Of a stretch of 52,115 bases of DNA, positions 8,081-16,121 are shown piece after piece (within the stretch, counting starts at the first letter, position 1; every line of letters begins with the position of its first letter). The notes under the pieces are model-generated. The model did no database searches. It was not told the origin of the DNA and worked only from the letters and a program-made list of their open reading frames with translations. This DNA is from Actibacterium naphthalenivorans (lineage in GTDB: Bacteria; Pseudomonadota; Alphaproteobacteria; Rhodobacterales; Rhodobacteraceae): assembly GCF_014196965.1 (NCBI RefSeq), contig NZ_JACIEQ010000008.1:1-52115 (forward strand), written 5' to 3'. Both the position numbers and the translations under genes were made by a program.

Positions 8081-8647
8081 ATGAAACGTCTCATTGCCGG
8101 GCTGCCGTTTATTGCGGCGGTCATATTCGGGGGGTTTTTTCTCTGGGGGCTCAATCCCGACCGGGATCCCAACGAGATCCCTTCCGTCCTGATCTCGCAA
8201 CCGGCCCCGGCGTTCGACCTCGATCCCGTGCCGGGGTTGGAGACACCCGGCCTGGCCCGAAGCGATCTTGTCGGCAACGAACGACCGGTCGTGGTCAATG
8301 TCTTTGCGTCCTGGTGCGTGCCCTGCCGCGCGGAACATGCCGTGTTGACAAGATTTGTCGAACGAGACGGCATGCGGTTGTTCGGAATAAACTACAAAGA
8401 CAAACCTGAGGATGCCGTGAAGTGGCTCAATGACCTCGGCAATCCCTACGAGCGGATCGGGTCCGACCTGTCGGGCCGGACCGGGATCGAATGGGGCCTG
8501 TCGGGCGTGCCGGAAACCTTCATCGTCGATAGCGATGGCACCGTTTTGTTTCGCTATGTCGGGCCGGTCGTGGGTCCGGACGCCGTCGAACGGTTCACGC
8601 AAGCCCTGAAGCAGGCAGGCGCACTGCCAAATGGAGCAGCATCATGA
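8081..8647 (+). CDS. ccmG: Thiol:disulfide interchange protein CcmG/DsbE
   Basis: The 188-residue protein has one N-terminal membrane anchor and a periplasmic thioredoxin fold with active site WCVPC (in VNVFASWCVPCRAEH, residues about 73-87) and the cis-Pro loop SGVPETF. It reduces the heme-binding cysteines of apocytochromes before ligation and itself takes electrons from CcdA or a DsbD-like protein. Both such donors are present in the window (ccdA near 35035 and the ScsB-like protein at 10294). It overlaps ccmH by 4 bp. Confidence 0.95.
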   Translation: MKRLIAGLPFIAAVIFGGFFLWGLNPDRDPNEIPSVLISQPAPAFDLDPVPGLETPGLARSDLVGNERPVVVNVFASWCVPCRAEHAVLTRFVERDGMRLFGINYKDKPEDAVKWLNDLGNPYERIGSDLSGRTGIEWGLSGVPETFIVDSDGTVLFRYVGPVVGPDAVERFTQALKQAGALPNGAAS

Positions 8648-9117
8648 GACAGTTGATTTTCGCGTTTTGCATCGGGCTCCTTCCCATTGCCGCCAATGCG
8701 GTGGAACCGGACGAAATGCTGACCGCCCCGGTATTGGAACAGCGTGCGCGGGAGATTTCCAAGGATCTGCGATGTGTCGTCTGTCAAAATCAGGACATCG
8801 ACAGCTCGAACGCGGGTGTGGCGCGGGACTTGCGTCTGCTCGTACGCGAGCGCTTGGTCGCCGGAGACAGTGACACCGAGGTGATCGAATACATACGGGC
8901 GCGGTACGGGGATTACGTGCTGCTGAAACCGCCTCTGGAGCCTGCGACCTACGCGCTTTGGTTCGCTCCGATCGCTTTCGTTCTGATCGGGGTTTTCGTT
9001 GGTGGCGGGCTACTGATGAGTCGGCGAAAGCAAGAGGCATTTGAAGACTTGGGCTCGGAGGATGAGAACACCGTGTCCGAAATTCTCAGACAAAACGAAG
9101 CGGGGGATGCGTCATGA
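8644..9117 (+). CDS. ccmH: Cytochrome c-type biogenesis protein CcmH
   Basis: The 157-residue protein has a signal peptide, the redox motif LRCVVCQNQ (residues about 41-49), the three-helix domain with VRERLVAGDSDTEVI and a C-terminal membrane helix. CcmH binds apocytochrome c and presents reduced CxxCH to the CcmF heme lyase. It is the short (CcmL-like) form, with the TPR part encoded separately by the following ccmI gene. ATGA overlaps join it to both neighbours. Confidence 0.95.
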   Translation: MRQLIFAFCIGLLPIAANAVEPDEMLTAPVLEQRAREISKDLRCVVCQNQDIDSSNAGVARDLRLLVRERLVAGDSDTEVIEYIRARYGDYVLLKPPLEPATYALWFAPIAFVLIGVFVGGGLLMSRRKQEAFEDLGSEDENTVSEILRQNEAGDAS

Positions 9118-10265
9118 TCTGGGGTATTTTCGGTCTTCTGACGCTGGTCGCGATCGGAATAGTCCTCTACCCGCTGCTGCTGTCCAAATCGAACACTCTC
9201 ACCAGAGGAGATGCGGTACCGGCCATCCTCGCCGATCAGATGCAGGAAATCGAACGAGACATGGACCGCGGTTTGATTTCTGAACAAGAAGCTCAAGCAG
9301 CCAGACTCGAGATCAAGAAACGGATCCTCGCGACGACCCGCAATTTGGAAGCAAAAGCCGGATCGTCCCGTAGTGGTGGCAGAGGCACTCTTGTTGTCGC
9401 GGCGGTCCTCGCGCCGGTTATTGCCGCGGGCTACTATCTGACAATGGGATCGCCGGAGGTGCCTTCAATGGCCTTCGCTGCCCGTGCAGAGGAGCGCGCA
9501 CAGACTGATGAAGTGACGGCGCTGGCAATACAACTTCGCGAAAGGCTTGTATCCGATCCGACCGGCGGCCCCAGCGAAGGGTGGATGCTGTTGGGCCAGA
9601 CCTATCAGCGCATGGGCAGAACAGTTGATGCTGTCGAAGCATTCGAAGTTGTCGCCAAACGGGAGGATGCCACCTCCGCGACATTCTCCATGCTGGCGGA
9701 GGCTGTCGCGGTTGCCAATGATGGCGTTGTTATTCCACGGGCGAAATTGGCCATTGATCGCGCTTTGGAACTTGACCCATCCAATCCTGCGGCAACCTAT
9801 TTCGAGTCTCTCTACCATCTTCAAAAAGAAGAGACGCGTAAGGCCTACGATCTGCTCGTTTCCCGGCTGAACCAGGAAAAGACGTTCGTGCCCTGGATGG
9901 AAACATACGTTTTGCAGATCAACCGGATTGCAGCGGCAGCTGACCTCCCGGTCGTCGATCTACCCAGCGGGCCGACATCACAACCCGGCCCGAGTGCGGC
10001 AGATGTTGCGGCGGCGTCGGAGATGAATGACGCGGACCGCGCGGAGTTCATCCGGTCGATGGTCTCGCGGCTGGCCGAGCGTCTTGAGGATGATCCGGAC
10101 GATCTGGATGGTTGGATGCGGCTGGCAAACGCCTATACCGTCCTTCAGGAGCCCGATCGCGCCATCGCCGCCTACCGTAAGGCTGAAGCGCTGTTGGAAC
10201 AGCAGCCTGCCAGTGATCCTCGGCGTGCGGCGGTCCGTGCCGCGCTTGAGCGGCTCGGCGGCTGA
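9114..10265 (+). CDS. ccmI: Cytochrome c-type biogenesis protein CcmI
   Basis: The 383-residue protein has an N-terminal membrane helix, a heptad-like cytoplasmic loop (DQMQEIERDMDRGLIS), a second helix near residue 85 and a periplasmic TPR-rich domain with repeats near 140-260 and 315-375 (GWMLLGQTYQRMG, GWMRLANAYTVLQ). CcmI captures the C-terminal helix of apocytochromes and delivers them to CcmH/CcmF. It closes the ccmFGHI cluster and converges with the ScsB-like gene 28 bp away. Confidence 0.93.
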   Translation: MIWGIFGLLTLVAIGIVLYPLLLSKSNTLTRGDAVPAILADQMQEIERDMDRGLISEQEAQAARLEIKKRILATTRNLEAKAGSSRSGGRGTLVVAAVLAPVIAAGYYLTMGSPEVPSMAFAARAEERAQTDEVTALAIQLRERLVSDPTGGPSEGWMLLGQTYQRMGRTVDAVEAFEVVAKREDATSATFSMLAEAVAVANDGVVIPRAKLAIDRALELDPSNPAATYFESLYHLQKEETRKAYDLLVSRLNQEKTFVPWMETYVLQINRIAAAADLPVVDLPSGPTSQPGPSAADVAAASEMNDADRAEFIRSMVSRLAERLEDDPDDLDGWMRLANAYTVLQEPDRAIAAYRKAEALLEQQPASDPRRAAVRAALERLGG

Positions 10266-10293
10266 CTACTGGTCGGTGTCCCGCCCGGGCAGG

Positions 10294-12423
10294 TCACTCC
10301 TGTCCGGCAACCTTTGCGGAAATATCCCGACCCCTGGCTTGCGCCAAGGCGTTCATCACGTCCTCGGTCGTCAGCAATTCGGACAGCACAATGCCGTTTG
10401 GTGCCGACGGTCCATAGACGGCATTGAAGGGGATGCCATATCTGCCGAAACTCTCAAGGTAACGGGAAATGCGCGCGTCCGGGCGTGTCCAATCTGCCTG
10501 CATCGGCGTGACGCCCGGCGTGTCCAGCGCACTGCGGACCGGATCACGGTCGATGACAAGTGTCTTGTTCGCTTTGCACGTCAGGCACCAGTCAGCGGTC
10601 ACATCGACAAAGACGACCTCTCCTGCGGACACGCGTTTCGCTATGTCCGAACGATCAAATGCGATCCAAGCCAATGCCGATTGCGACTCTGAACGGGCCG
10701 GCGCTGATTGCTGCAGGACAGGACCTGCGGCAAGAGCCAGGACAAGGCTGGCTGTGGCAATAGACCACCTGAATTGGGACTGCACATTCGGGAGGGACAA
10801 GATCAGAACGGCGAGACCGGACAACGCCGCGACCGCGATGACAGACGCAAGCCCGGCGACACCGTCGAGCACCCAGAACAGCCACACGGCGGTTGCAAGC
10901 AACAAAACCCCCATGACGCTTTTGATGATCAGCATCCATCGACCAGGCTTGGGCATGAATGCGACCAGACGCGGGAACGCGGCGATGACGAGATAGGGCA
11001 GGGCGAGGCCGAGCCCGAGGCTCGTAAAGACGATGAGGATGTCCACGCCACGCCCGGCCAAAGCAAAGGCCACCGCGGTGCCGAGGAACGGTGCCGAACA
11101 AGGCGTCGCCATGACGGCACCGAACATGCCAGTGAAAAAGTCGGCGGAATACCCGTTGCGTCCTCCGGCCCCTGCAAGCCGCGTCTGCATGCCGTGTGGA
11201 AGGGCGAACTCGAACGCTGCGAACAGATTTGCCGAAAAGACGAGCAGGACAGCGATCATCGCCGCAAGAAACAGCGGGCTTTGAAACTGCAAACCCCACC
11301 CGACGCTGAGGCCTGCCGTCTGGAGCGCCCAGAGGACGAGCGCCAGACCCCACATGAACGTCATGATGCCGGCGCTGGCAGCGACGAAACCGAACCGGAC
11401 ACGGGTTGTGTCGTGATCGGTGTGTTTGAGCACAGACGACACCTTGATGGACAGCACCGGCAGCACGCAGGGCATCACATTCAGGATCAATCCACCCAGC
11501 AGCGCGATCGCGGCAATCCAAAGCAGTTCCATCATGTCCGGTGTCGTGGCGGCCAGTTCGAAAGGCGGCGCGATGCCTTGCGCCACGCGATCCGCAATCA
11601 CGGTAAACGCCCGGTTCTCGCCGTCGGTGACGGTAATCGACGGAGCCACTGTCACATCCGTATTCGACGAGAGGATCGGCAAGCGCGCCCAAAGCAAACG
11701 ATCCTCTTCTCCCAAACGGATATCGGGTTTGCCAAGCGCAACACCCATACCCAGTTCGGGAAACACATCCGGCGACTGGAGTGGTTCATCGACGCGAAGG
11801 CTGACGATCAACTCCGTGAGGTCTTCGTCGATGAAGGCATTTGCCTCGCTGACGCCGCTCGTCTTGGCCCCTTCGGGGACGCGCTCGGAAAACGTACCGA
11901 TCAGCCCAGCCGAAGTGCTGTCGATGACGTTGCCCCGTCCGAGGCGAAGTGACAGGTCAAACTCTTCCGGGACACAGACATTGGAGCACACCAGCAGTTT
12001 GACCTGCGCGGAAAGAGTCACAGGTGCGCCGGGATCTTTGAGCGTTATGCGCAGCGGAAAGACGACGTCACCCGCATAACCAAAATTTTCGATGCCGAAG
12101 GCGGTGAAGCGCGTTGGGGCGGGCCACATGAATTCGACATCTGCGACGTTTTCGGAACCGCTCCATTCGACCGAAGGCGGTATTCCCACCTCGCCCGCCG
12201 ACCGCCAATAGGTCTTCCAGTTTTCGTTCAGTTGAAGATGAAGCCCGGCTGACAGAGTCCGTGTGTTCTCGGGAACGCCGTCCTGTACACTGAAGAGATA
12301 CGCGGTAAGTGGCGCACTTTGGTATTCAGCAGAGGTTGCTGCCGAGACACTTCCAGAGACAAGGGCCAAGAGCACGAAGGGAATAAGCAAAACCCGTCGC
12401 AGGATCAAAAGGCAATCGATCAA
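10294..12423 (-). CDS. scsB: ScsB-like protein-disulfide reductase (DsbD family)
   Basis: The 709-residue protein has a signal peptide, an N-terminal periplasmic domain with the ScsB signature (ENWKTYWRSAGEVGIPP, and a VCSNVCVPEEF cysteine pair), a central eight-helix membrane domain with NVMPCVLPV and ATPCSAPFLG cysteines, and a C-terminal thioredoxin domain with ADWCLTCKANK. DsbD/ScsB proteins carry electrons from cytoplasmic thioredoxin to periplasmic partners such as ScsC and CcmG. The Scs system is known for suppressing copper sensitivity. Here it follows a DUF2933 protein and a small lipoprotein behind a CueR-type promoter; the ScsC-like partner is at 17997. Confidence 0.9.
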   Translation of the reverse strand: MIDCLLILRRVLLIPFVLLALVSGSVSAATSAEYQSAPLTAYLFSVQDGVPENTRTLSAGLHLQLNENWKTYWRSAGEVGIPPSVEWSGSENVADVEFMWPAPTRFTAFGIENFGYAGDVVFPLRITLKDPGAPVTLSAQVKLLVCSNVCVPEEFDLSLRLGRGNVIDSTSAGLIGTFSERVPEGAKTSGVSEANAFIDEDLTELIVSLRVDEPLQSPDVFPELGMGVALGKPDIRLGEEDRLLWARLPILSSNTDVTVAPSITVTDGENRAFTVIADRVAQGIAPPFELAATTPDMMELLWIAAIALLGGLILNVMPCVLPVLSIKVSSVLKHTDHDTTRVRFGFVAASAGIMTFMWGLALVLWALQTAGLSVGWGLQFQSPLFLAAMIAVLLVFSANLFAAFEFALPHGMQTRLAGAGGRNGYSADFFTGMFGAVMATPCSAPFLGTAVAFALAGRGVDILIVFTSLGLGLALPYLVIAAFPRLVAFMPKPGRWMLIIKSVMGVLLLATAVWLFWVLDGVAGLASVIAVAALSGLAVLILSLPNVQSQFRWSIATASLVLALAAGPVLQQSAPARSESQSALAWIAFDRSDIAKRVSAGEVVFVDVTADWCLTCKANKTLVIDRDPVRSALDTPGVTPMQADWTRPDARISRYLESFGRYGIPFNAVYGPSAPNGIVLSELLTTEDVMNALAQARGRDISAKVAGQE

Positions 12424-12480
12424 GATACCTGCTTCCTTCCCATATTTTCCGCAGATTTCGCCAGGACGGCGGAAATTGCG

Positions 12481-12705
12481 TCAAAGTCCACCTGTGGCAA
12501 AACCCTGACGACCGTCCGCACAGACAATTCGCGCAACGCCAGTCGCAGAAGATGAAAGGGTTCGACACCCATCCGGCAGAAGGTCTGACGCTTGCTTCGT
12601 GGACACGATAGCGCCGCGATCCGAGCAGTCTTCAAGACTTCCGGCACATCCCCCAAGCATGAAACCCGACAACAGCAACGCGCCTACGCGTACCTTCCCG
12701 CGCAC
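12481..12705 (-). CDS. Small lipoprotein, function unknown
   Basis: The 74-residue protein starts at a GTG that follows the DUF2933 stop by one base, suggesting translational coupling. It has a lipoprotein signal with lipobox GFMLGGC, so Cys20 should be lipidated, and a short Cys-containing mature part. The family is unknown to me. Its place between a DUF2933 gene and scsB in a CueR-type operon suggests copper-linked periplasmic work. The island also encodes all three lipoprotein-maturation enzymes. Confidence 0.65.
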   Translation of the reverse strand: MRGKVRVGALLLSGFMLGGCAGSLEDCSDRGAIVSTKQASDLLPDGCRTLSSSATGVARIVCADGRQGFATGGL

Positions 12706-12706
12706 A

Positions 12707-13009
12707 TCACGGCCTGTCGCGGACCACGACTGGAATCGCGGAGGTTATGGGCTCGGTCGTTTCCTCGATAGTATCCTTTGCCTTGTCGGAATGGCACGAT
12801 TTTCCCATGAATTTGTGCATCACGAGATGCGCCCCCACGCACAGCAGGAGCGGGGCAAAAGCCGCTGCATTGCCCCACATGCCCGCCAATGTGCCGCCGG
12901 CAAGAAAAAATCCCGCAATGGGCAGCAGCATGACGACGCAACACGCCATCATTCCGTAATGCATGAGCCTGTCCGTGATCGGCTTTTTTCTGTGGTTCCG
13001 GTGGTCCAT
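12707..13009 (-). CDS. DUF2933-like small membrane protein
   Basis: The 100-residue protein has a basic, His-containing N-terminus, two hydrophobic helices (about 18-40 and 47-64), and a His/Cys-containing stretch HLVMHKFMGKSCHSDK typical of DUF2933 proteins, which often sit beside copper or mercury resistance genes. The biochemical role is unknown. It is first in the operon after the CueR-type promoter at 13038-13068. Confidence 0.7.
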   Translation of the reverse strand: MDHRNHRKKPITDRLMHYGMMACCVVMLLPIAGFFLAGGTLAGMWGNAAAFAPLLLCVGAHLVMHKFMGKSCHSDKAKDTIEETTEPITSAIPVVVRDRP

Positions 13010-13037
13010 GACACCCCCATTGTCTCGTTCCCGGCGT

Positions 13038-13068
13038 CATTTGCGGCCCTCCAGCAGGGTAAGGTCAA
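13038..13068 (-). promoter_or_regulatory. CueR-type promoter of the DUF2933-lipoprotein-scsB operon
   Basis: On the minus strand TTGACC (13063-13068), a 19-bp spacer with the imperfect dyad CCTTACCCTGCTGGAGGG, and CAAATG as -10 (13038-13043). It fits the spacing of the copA and CDF-operon promoters. The response-regulator box for the divergent L,D-transpeptidase lies only 4 bp away, so the two regulators may interfere. Confidence 0.65.
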
Positions 13069-13071
13069 GGA

Positions 13072-13085
13072 TACAAATGGATACA
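13072..13085 (+). promoter_or_regulatory. Predicted response-regulator box before the L,D-transpeptidase
   Basis: TACAAATGGATACA, TACA half sites 10 bp apart, 81 bp before the start of the L,D-transpeptidase-cytochrome operon. It is the best match to the copies before the two-component system. Confidence 0.5.
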
Positions 13086-13165
13086 CTTCTCGCGGCCTTG
13101 TCAGGTTGCCTGATGCCGGGTCTCCCGTAAAAGAGATGCAACAAATCCGAGGCTAGGAGTGTGTC

Positions 13166-13726
13166 ATGACAATTTTGCGAAACAACAAGGTTAATCGACG
13201 AAGCCTATTGGGATATGCGGCTGTCGCTTTGGTTGCACCAAGCGTGGTTCGAGCCGAAACCATTCGCCGCAACATCTCTTCTTTTCGAGTTCATGACTGG
13301 CAAGATCACTTCGACGCACTCGGAAAGGGGATCATCATCTCCGATACCGTGACGAAGGCGCTCCAGCATTGGACATCAGATGGCGAAATGCGGATCTACC
13401 CAACGTCCGTTCCGCTGACCGACGAACTCACCAAACGCGGTTACACCGAAGTGGTGGAAAAACGCAAAAACCCCAGCTGGGCGCCAACGCCCTCCATGCG
13501 GGAACGCAATCCGGAATGGCCGGCTCGTGTCGAGGGGGGTGATCCGGACAACCCATTGGGTACTCGTGCACTGTACCTGTCGTGGCAGTACTACCGTATT
13601 CACGGGACACAGGATACGCGCAAGATCGGCCGCCGGTCGTCAAACGGCTGCATCGGCCTGTTCAACGCACAGATCGAGGAAGTCTACGAGCGGGCACCTG
13701 TCGGCACTCAAGTCAAACTCATCTGA
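13166..13726 (+). CDS. L,D-transpeptidase (YkuD family)
   Basis: The 186-residue exported protein has a Tat-like signal (VNRRSLLGYAAVALVAP, cleavage after VRA) and a YkuD catalytic domain with H146 in YRIHGT and C162 in SSNGCIGL. These enzymes make 3-3 peptidoglycan cross-links or attach proteins to the stem peptide. Copper is reported to inhibit L,D-transpeptidases by binding the active-site Cys. The gene is first in a plus-strand run that goes on with cytochromes. A ribosome site TAGGAG lies before the ATG. It is the most divergent of four YkuD proteins in the window. Confidence 0.9.
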   Translation: MTILRNNKVNRRSLLGYAAVALVAPSVVRAETIRRNISSFRVHDWQDHFDALGKGIIISDTVTKALQHWTSDGEMRIYPTSVPLTDELTKRGYTEVVEKRKNPSWAPTPSMRERNPEWPARVEGGDPDNPLGTRALYLSWQYYRIHGTQDTRKIGRRSSNGCIGLFNAQIEEVYERAPVGTQVKLI

Positions 13727-13754
13727 CCCAACGGGCAAGGCGGAAGATACAGGC

Positions 13755-14213
13755 ATGGACAAATTGACTGCGCTGATTGGTGCCGTTTTTGTTATCGGCG
13801 GGGGTTTTGCCGTTTGGCAGTTCGTTGGAGCGGAAGATACAGCGGTTGGCCACTCCATGACGCCACCCGACACAAGTGAGATCGCTGAAGGCGGCCCGAT
13901 CGTCCAGGTCCAGCTGCCTGACGCACTCTCGCAGCAGGCGGCGCTTGGGAAGAACATATTTGAGGCAAAATGTTCCGAGTGTCACGGCGAAAATGCCGCC
14001 GGTCGCAACGGTGTTGCGCCGCCTCTCGTGCACAAGATCTACGAACCGAGCCACCATTCGGACATGGCTTTTGTTCTGGCAGCTCAAAACGGCGTCCGTG
14101 CACATCACTGGAATTTCGGTAATATGCCTAAGATCGAGGGATTGACCCAAGGAGACGTCAAGATGGTGGCCGCCTATGTCCGCGAATTGCAGCGGGCCAA
14201 CGGGATCAACTGA
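13755..14213 (+). CDS. Membrane-anchored monoheme cytochrome c
   Basis: The 152-residue protein starts at the ATG at 13755, not at an upstream in-frame start inside the transpeptidase gene, because a hydrophobic anchor (TALIGAVFVIGGGFAVW) then begins at residue 4. A class I heme domain follows with CSECH and a likely Met ligand in FGNMPKIEG. It should face the periplasm and pass electrons, possibly from the multicopper oxidase region downstream. The next gene overlaps its stop by one base. Confidence 0.88.
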   Translation: MDKLTALIGAVFVIGGGFAVWQFVGAEDTAVGHSMTPPDTSEIAEGGPIVQVQLPDALSQQAALGKNIFEAKCSECHGENAAGRNGVAPPLVHKIYEPSHHSDMAFVLAAQNGVRAHHWNFGNMPKIEGLTQGDVKMVAAYVRELQRANGIN

Positions 14214-14542
14214 TGCGTTGGTCGAAGACGAACCGATGGATTCTGTCGGCCGTTTTCGGCCTTTTCCTAGTGGTTCTCGGAGTGCCTGAGGCGCCAGCTT
14301 TTCATGGTGAAGCGTCCTTGGCGCAAGAATTTCACGCTCACGAAGATGTAGGGTCATCGACGAACGAGGCCTCTGGCCACTGTCATCCGGGACTCGATTG
14401 TTCTGTCACGCCGGTGGTGTTTCTCCAGCCAAACGTGGTTTACGAGCCGCAGTTTCTGACGGCAGTCATGCAAGACGTCGCGACCCAACGAACCGAGTTG
14501 CGCTCCGCCAGCGATCCTCCACCGCCACGACGGTGGGTCTGA
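14213..14542 (+). CDS. Exported small protein with His/Cys motif, unknown
   Basis: The 109-residue protein has a signal peptide (about residues 1-30, ending APAFHG) and a mature part with scattered His residues and GHCHPGLDCS, which could bind metal. The C-terminus is Pro/Arg-rich. I recognise no defined family; DUF2946-like copper-associated proteins look similar in size and His/Cys use, but this is a weak comparison. It is coupled to the cytochrome gene before it and followed by the Met-rich cytochrome c'-like gene. Confidence 0.65.
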   Translation: MRWSKTNRWILSAVFGLFLVVLGVPEAPAFHGEASLAQEFHAHEDVGSSTNEASGHCHPGLDCSVTPVVFLQPNVVYEPQFLTAVMQDVATQRTELRSASDPPPPRRWV

Positions 14543-14585
14543 TTTCACATCGCTCGAAAAGCAGACCCAAAGAAGGATCGAAGAC

Positions 14586-15158
14586 ATGAAAAAGACGACT
14601 ATCGTAGCGGCAGTGTTGATTGCAGGTACTGCGGTCACGGCATTCGCGCATAGCGGTGCCACCGGCATCGTGAAAGAGCGCATGGACGCCATGCTTGCAA
14701 TGGGGAAGGCGGTCAAGACCGTGGCCCCGATGATGAGGGGCGAAACGGCCTATGACGCAGAAACAGTGCGCGATGCCGCGCGCCTGTTCCAGCAGCACGC
14801 CGGTGAGAGCATGACGAACCTGTTCCCTGAGGGCACAGGGGGCATGCCCTCGGAAGCCAAAGACGAGGTGTGGACCGACTGGGACCGCTTCGCAGCATTG
14901 GCGAGTCAGCTGGAAGAATATTCCGAAGGCCTGGAACGCGCAGCCGACAATGGATTGGGCGGCATGGGCGGCAATACCTCCATGGGTGGCACCTCGATGA
15001 TGGGCGGTGGGTCCATGATGGGCGGGAGCACGATGATGGGCGGAGGCGGCATGATGGATGCTGCCGCCATTGCCGAAATGCCCGCCGACGCGGCATTCGC
15101 GATGACGACCCAGGTCTGTTCCGCGTGCCATGAACGCTTCCGGGCGGAAGAAGACTGA
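14586..15158 (+). CDS. Cytochrome c'-like protein with a Met/Gly-rich insertion
   Basis: The 190-residue protein has a signal peptide (cleaved near A21), a helical region of cytochrome c' type, and the heme motif CSACH at residues 178-182 close to the C-terminus as in that family. Between residues 124 and 157 there is an inserted Gly-rich stretch with ten Met residues in repeating MG and MMGG units. Met-rich stretches bind Cu(I) in copper-resistance proteins such as CopA/PcoA and CusB. A heme protein that also stores or senses Cu(I) is a fair inference. The next gene follows after 2 bp. Confidence 0.85.
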   Translation: MKKTTIVAAVLIAGTAVTAFAHSGATGIVKERMDAMLAMGKAVKTVAPMMRGETAYDAETVRDAARLFQQHAGESMTNLFPEGTGGMPSEAKDEVWTDWDRFAALASQLEEYSEGLERAADNGLGGMGGNTSMGGTSMMGGGSMMGGSTMMGGGGMMDAAAIAEMPADAAFAMTTQVCSACHERFRAEED

Positions 15159-15160
15159 CC

Positions 15161-16078
15161 ATGCGACGGTTTTTGACACTGGTCAGCGGGGTCGCCGTGC
15201 TGGGCGCGGCCGGCCTCGGCGCGGTGATTGCATGGCCTGTCGGCAGTGCGGTGGCGCCGATCGCATCAGCGGGCAATGTCGACCGGGGCGCGTATCTGGC
15301 GCGCGCCAGTGGGTGCATTGCCTGTCATACCAATTTCGAAGCGGGCGGCGCGCCACTTGCCGGAGGGGCGCCGCTCGAAACCCCGTTCGGAACGTTCTAT
15401 CCGCCCAACCTGACGACAGACCCCGAACATGGCATGGGCGAATGGACGGCAGAACAGTTCGCAAAAGCCGTGCGGCAGGGTATCGGCCCCGATGGAACGC
15501 CCTACTATCCGTCTTTCCCATATACGTTCTATGCGGATTTTTCTGACCAGGATATCGCTGACCTCTGGGCGGCGTTTCAAACCGTGCAGCCCGTGGACAA
15601 GCCTGCACCAGAAAACGATGTCAGCTTCCCATTCGACCAACGATGGGGGCTGAAGCTCTGGCGAGCGGCGTTCTTCTACGATCCGGATACCGAACCGGTT
15701 GAAGGGCGAAGCGACTCATGGAATCGCGGACGGGAATTGGTGCGCGGTGCGGCACATTGCGGAGCCTGCCATACGCCGCGCAATCTTGCGGGAGGCCGCG
15801 ATATCGGTGCTTCCTTTGCAGGCAACGCCCAGCTTCCCGGTGGCAGCAAGGCACCCGCGATACGGCCAAAAGACCTGGCCAAAAATGACTGGACGGTTTC
15901 AAACCTCGCTTATGCGCTCCAGACCGGCATCACCCCTTCGGGCGATGCGTTCGGCGGCAGCATGGCGGAAGTCGTTCGCGACGGAACTCGGTTTCTGACA
16001 CCTGCCGATCGCGAAGCGATGGCGCTTTTCCTACTGAACAAGGACACGGTCGAGGCGGAGAACTCCGCTTCGAACTAA
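15161..16078 (+). CDS. Diheme cytochrome c
   Basis: The 305-residue protein has an N-terminal hydrophobic anchor or signal (to about residue 37) and two cytochrome c domains: CIACH near residue 52 and CGACH near 203. The layout resembles the cytochrome subunits of membrane dehydrogenases (AdhB-like), which hand electrons to quinone or oxidases. No dehydrogenase subunit is nearby, so the partner may be a multicopper oxidase or another cytochrome here. A strong hairpin follows the stop. Confidence 0.88.
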   Translation: MRRFLTLVSGVAVLGAAGLGAVIAWPVGSAVAPIASAGNVDRGAYLARASGCIACHTNFEAGGAPLAGGAPLETPFGTFYPPNLTTDPEHGMGEWTAEQFAKAVRQGIGPDGTPYYPSFPYTFYADFSDQDIADLWAAFQTVQPVDKPAPENDVSFPFDQRWGLKLWRAAFFYDPDTEPVEGRSDSWNRGRELVRGAAHCGACHTPRNLAGGRDIGASFAGNAQLPGGSKAPAIRPKDLAKNDWTVSNLAYALQTGITPSGDAFGGSMAEVVRDGTRFLTPADREAMALFLLNKDTVEAENSASN

Positions 16079-16084
16079 CATCAC

Positions 16085-16109
16085 GCGGGGGCGACACGCC
16101 CCCGCTTTC
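16085..16109 (+). terminator. Strong hairpin with T-rich tail after the diheme cytochrome
   Basis: GCGGGGGCG (16085-16093) and CGCCCCCGC (16097-16105) form a perfect 9-bp stem with an ACA loop, followed by TTTCT. It lies between the diheme cytochrome stop and the multicopper oxidase start (16122), so it would end or attenuate the upstream transcript. Confidence 0.75.
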
Positions 16110-16121
16110 TCGAGGATCGAA

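Noticed and set aside
10708-11952. 414-residue plus-strand frame inside scsB
   Set aside because: It is a shadow of the ScsB-like gene with biased composition (Arg/Gln/His) and no motif.
12420-12656. 78-residue minus frame overlapping the small lipoprotein
   Set aside because: The overlapping frame 12481-12705 has a lipobox and translational coupling; this one has neither.
14955-15060. Met/Gly-rich repeat as a DNA tandem repeat or assembly artefact
   Set aside because: The codons vary between repeat units and the frame continues into a proper CxxCH end, so it is treated as coding.
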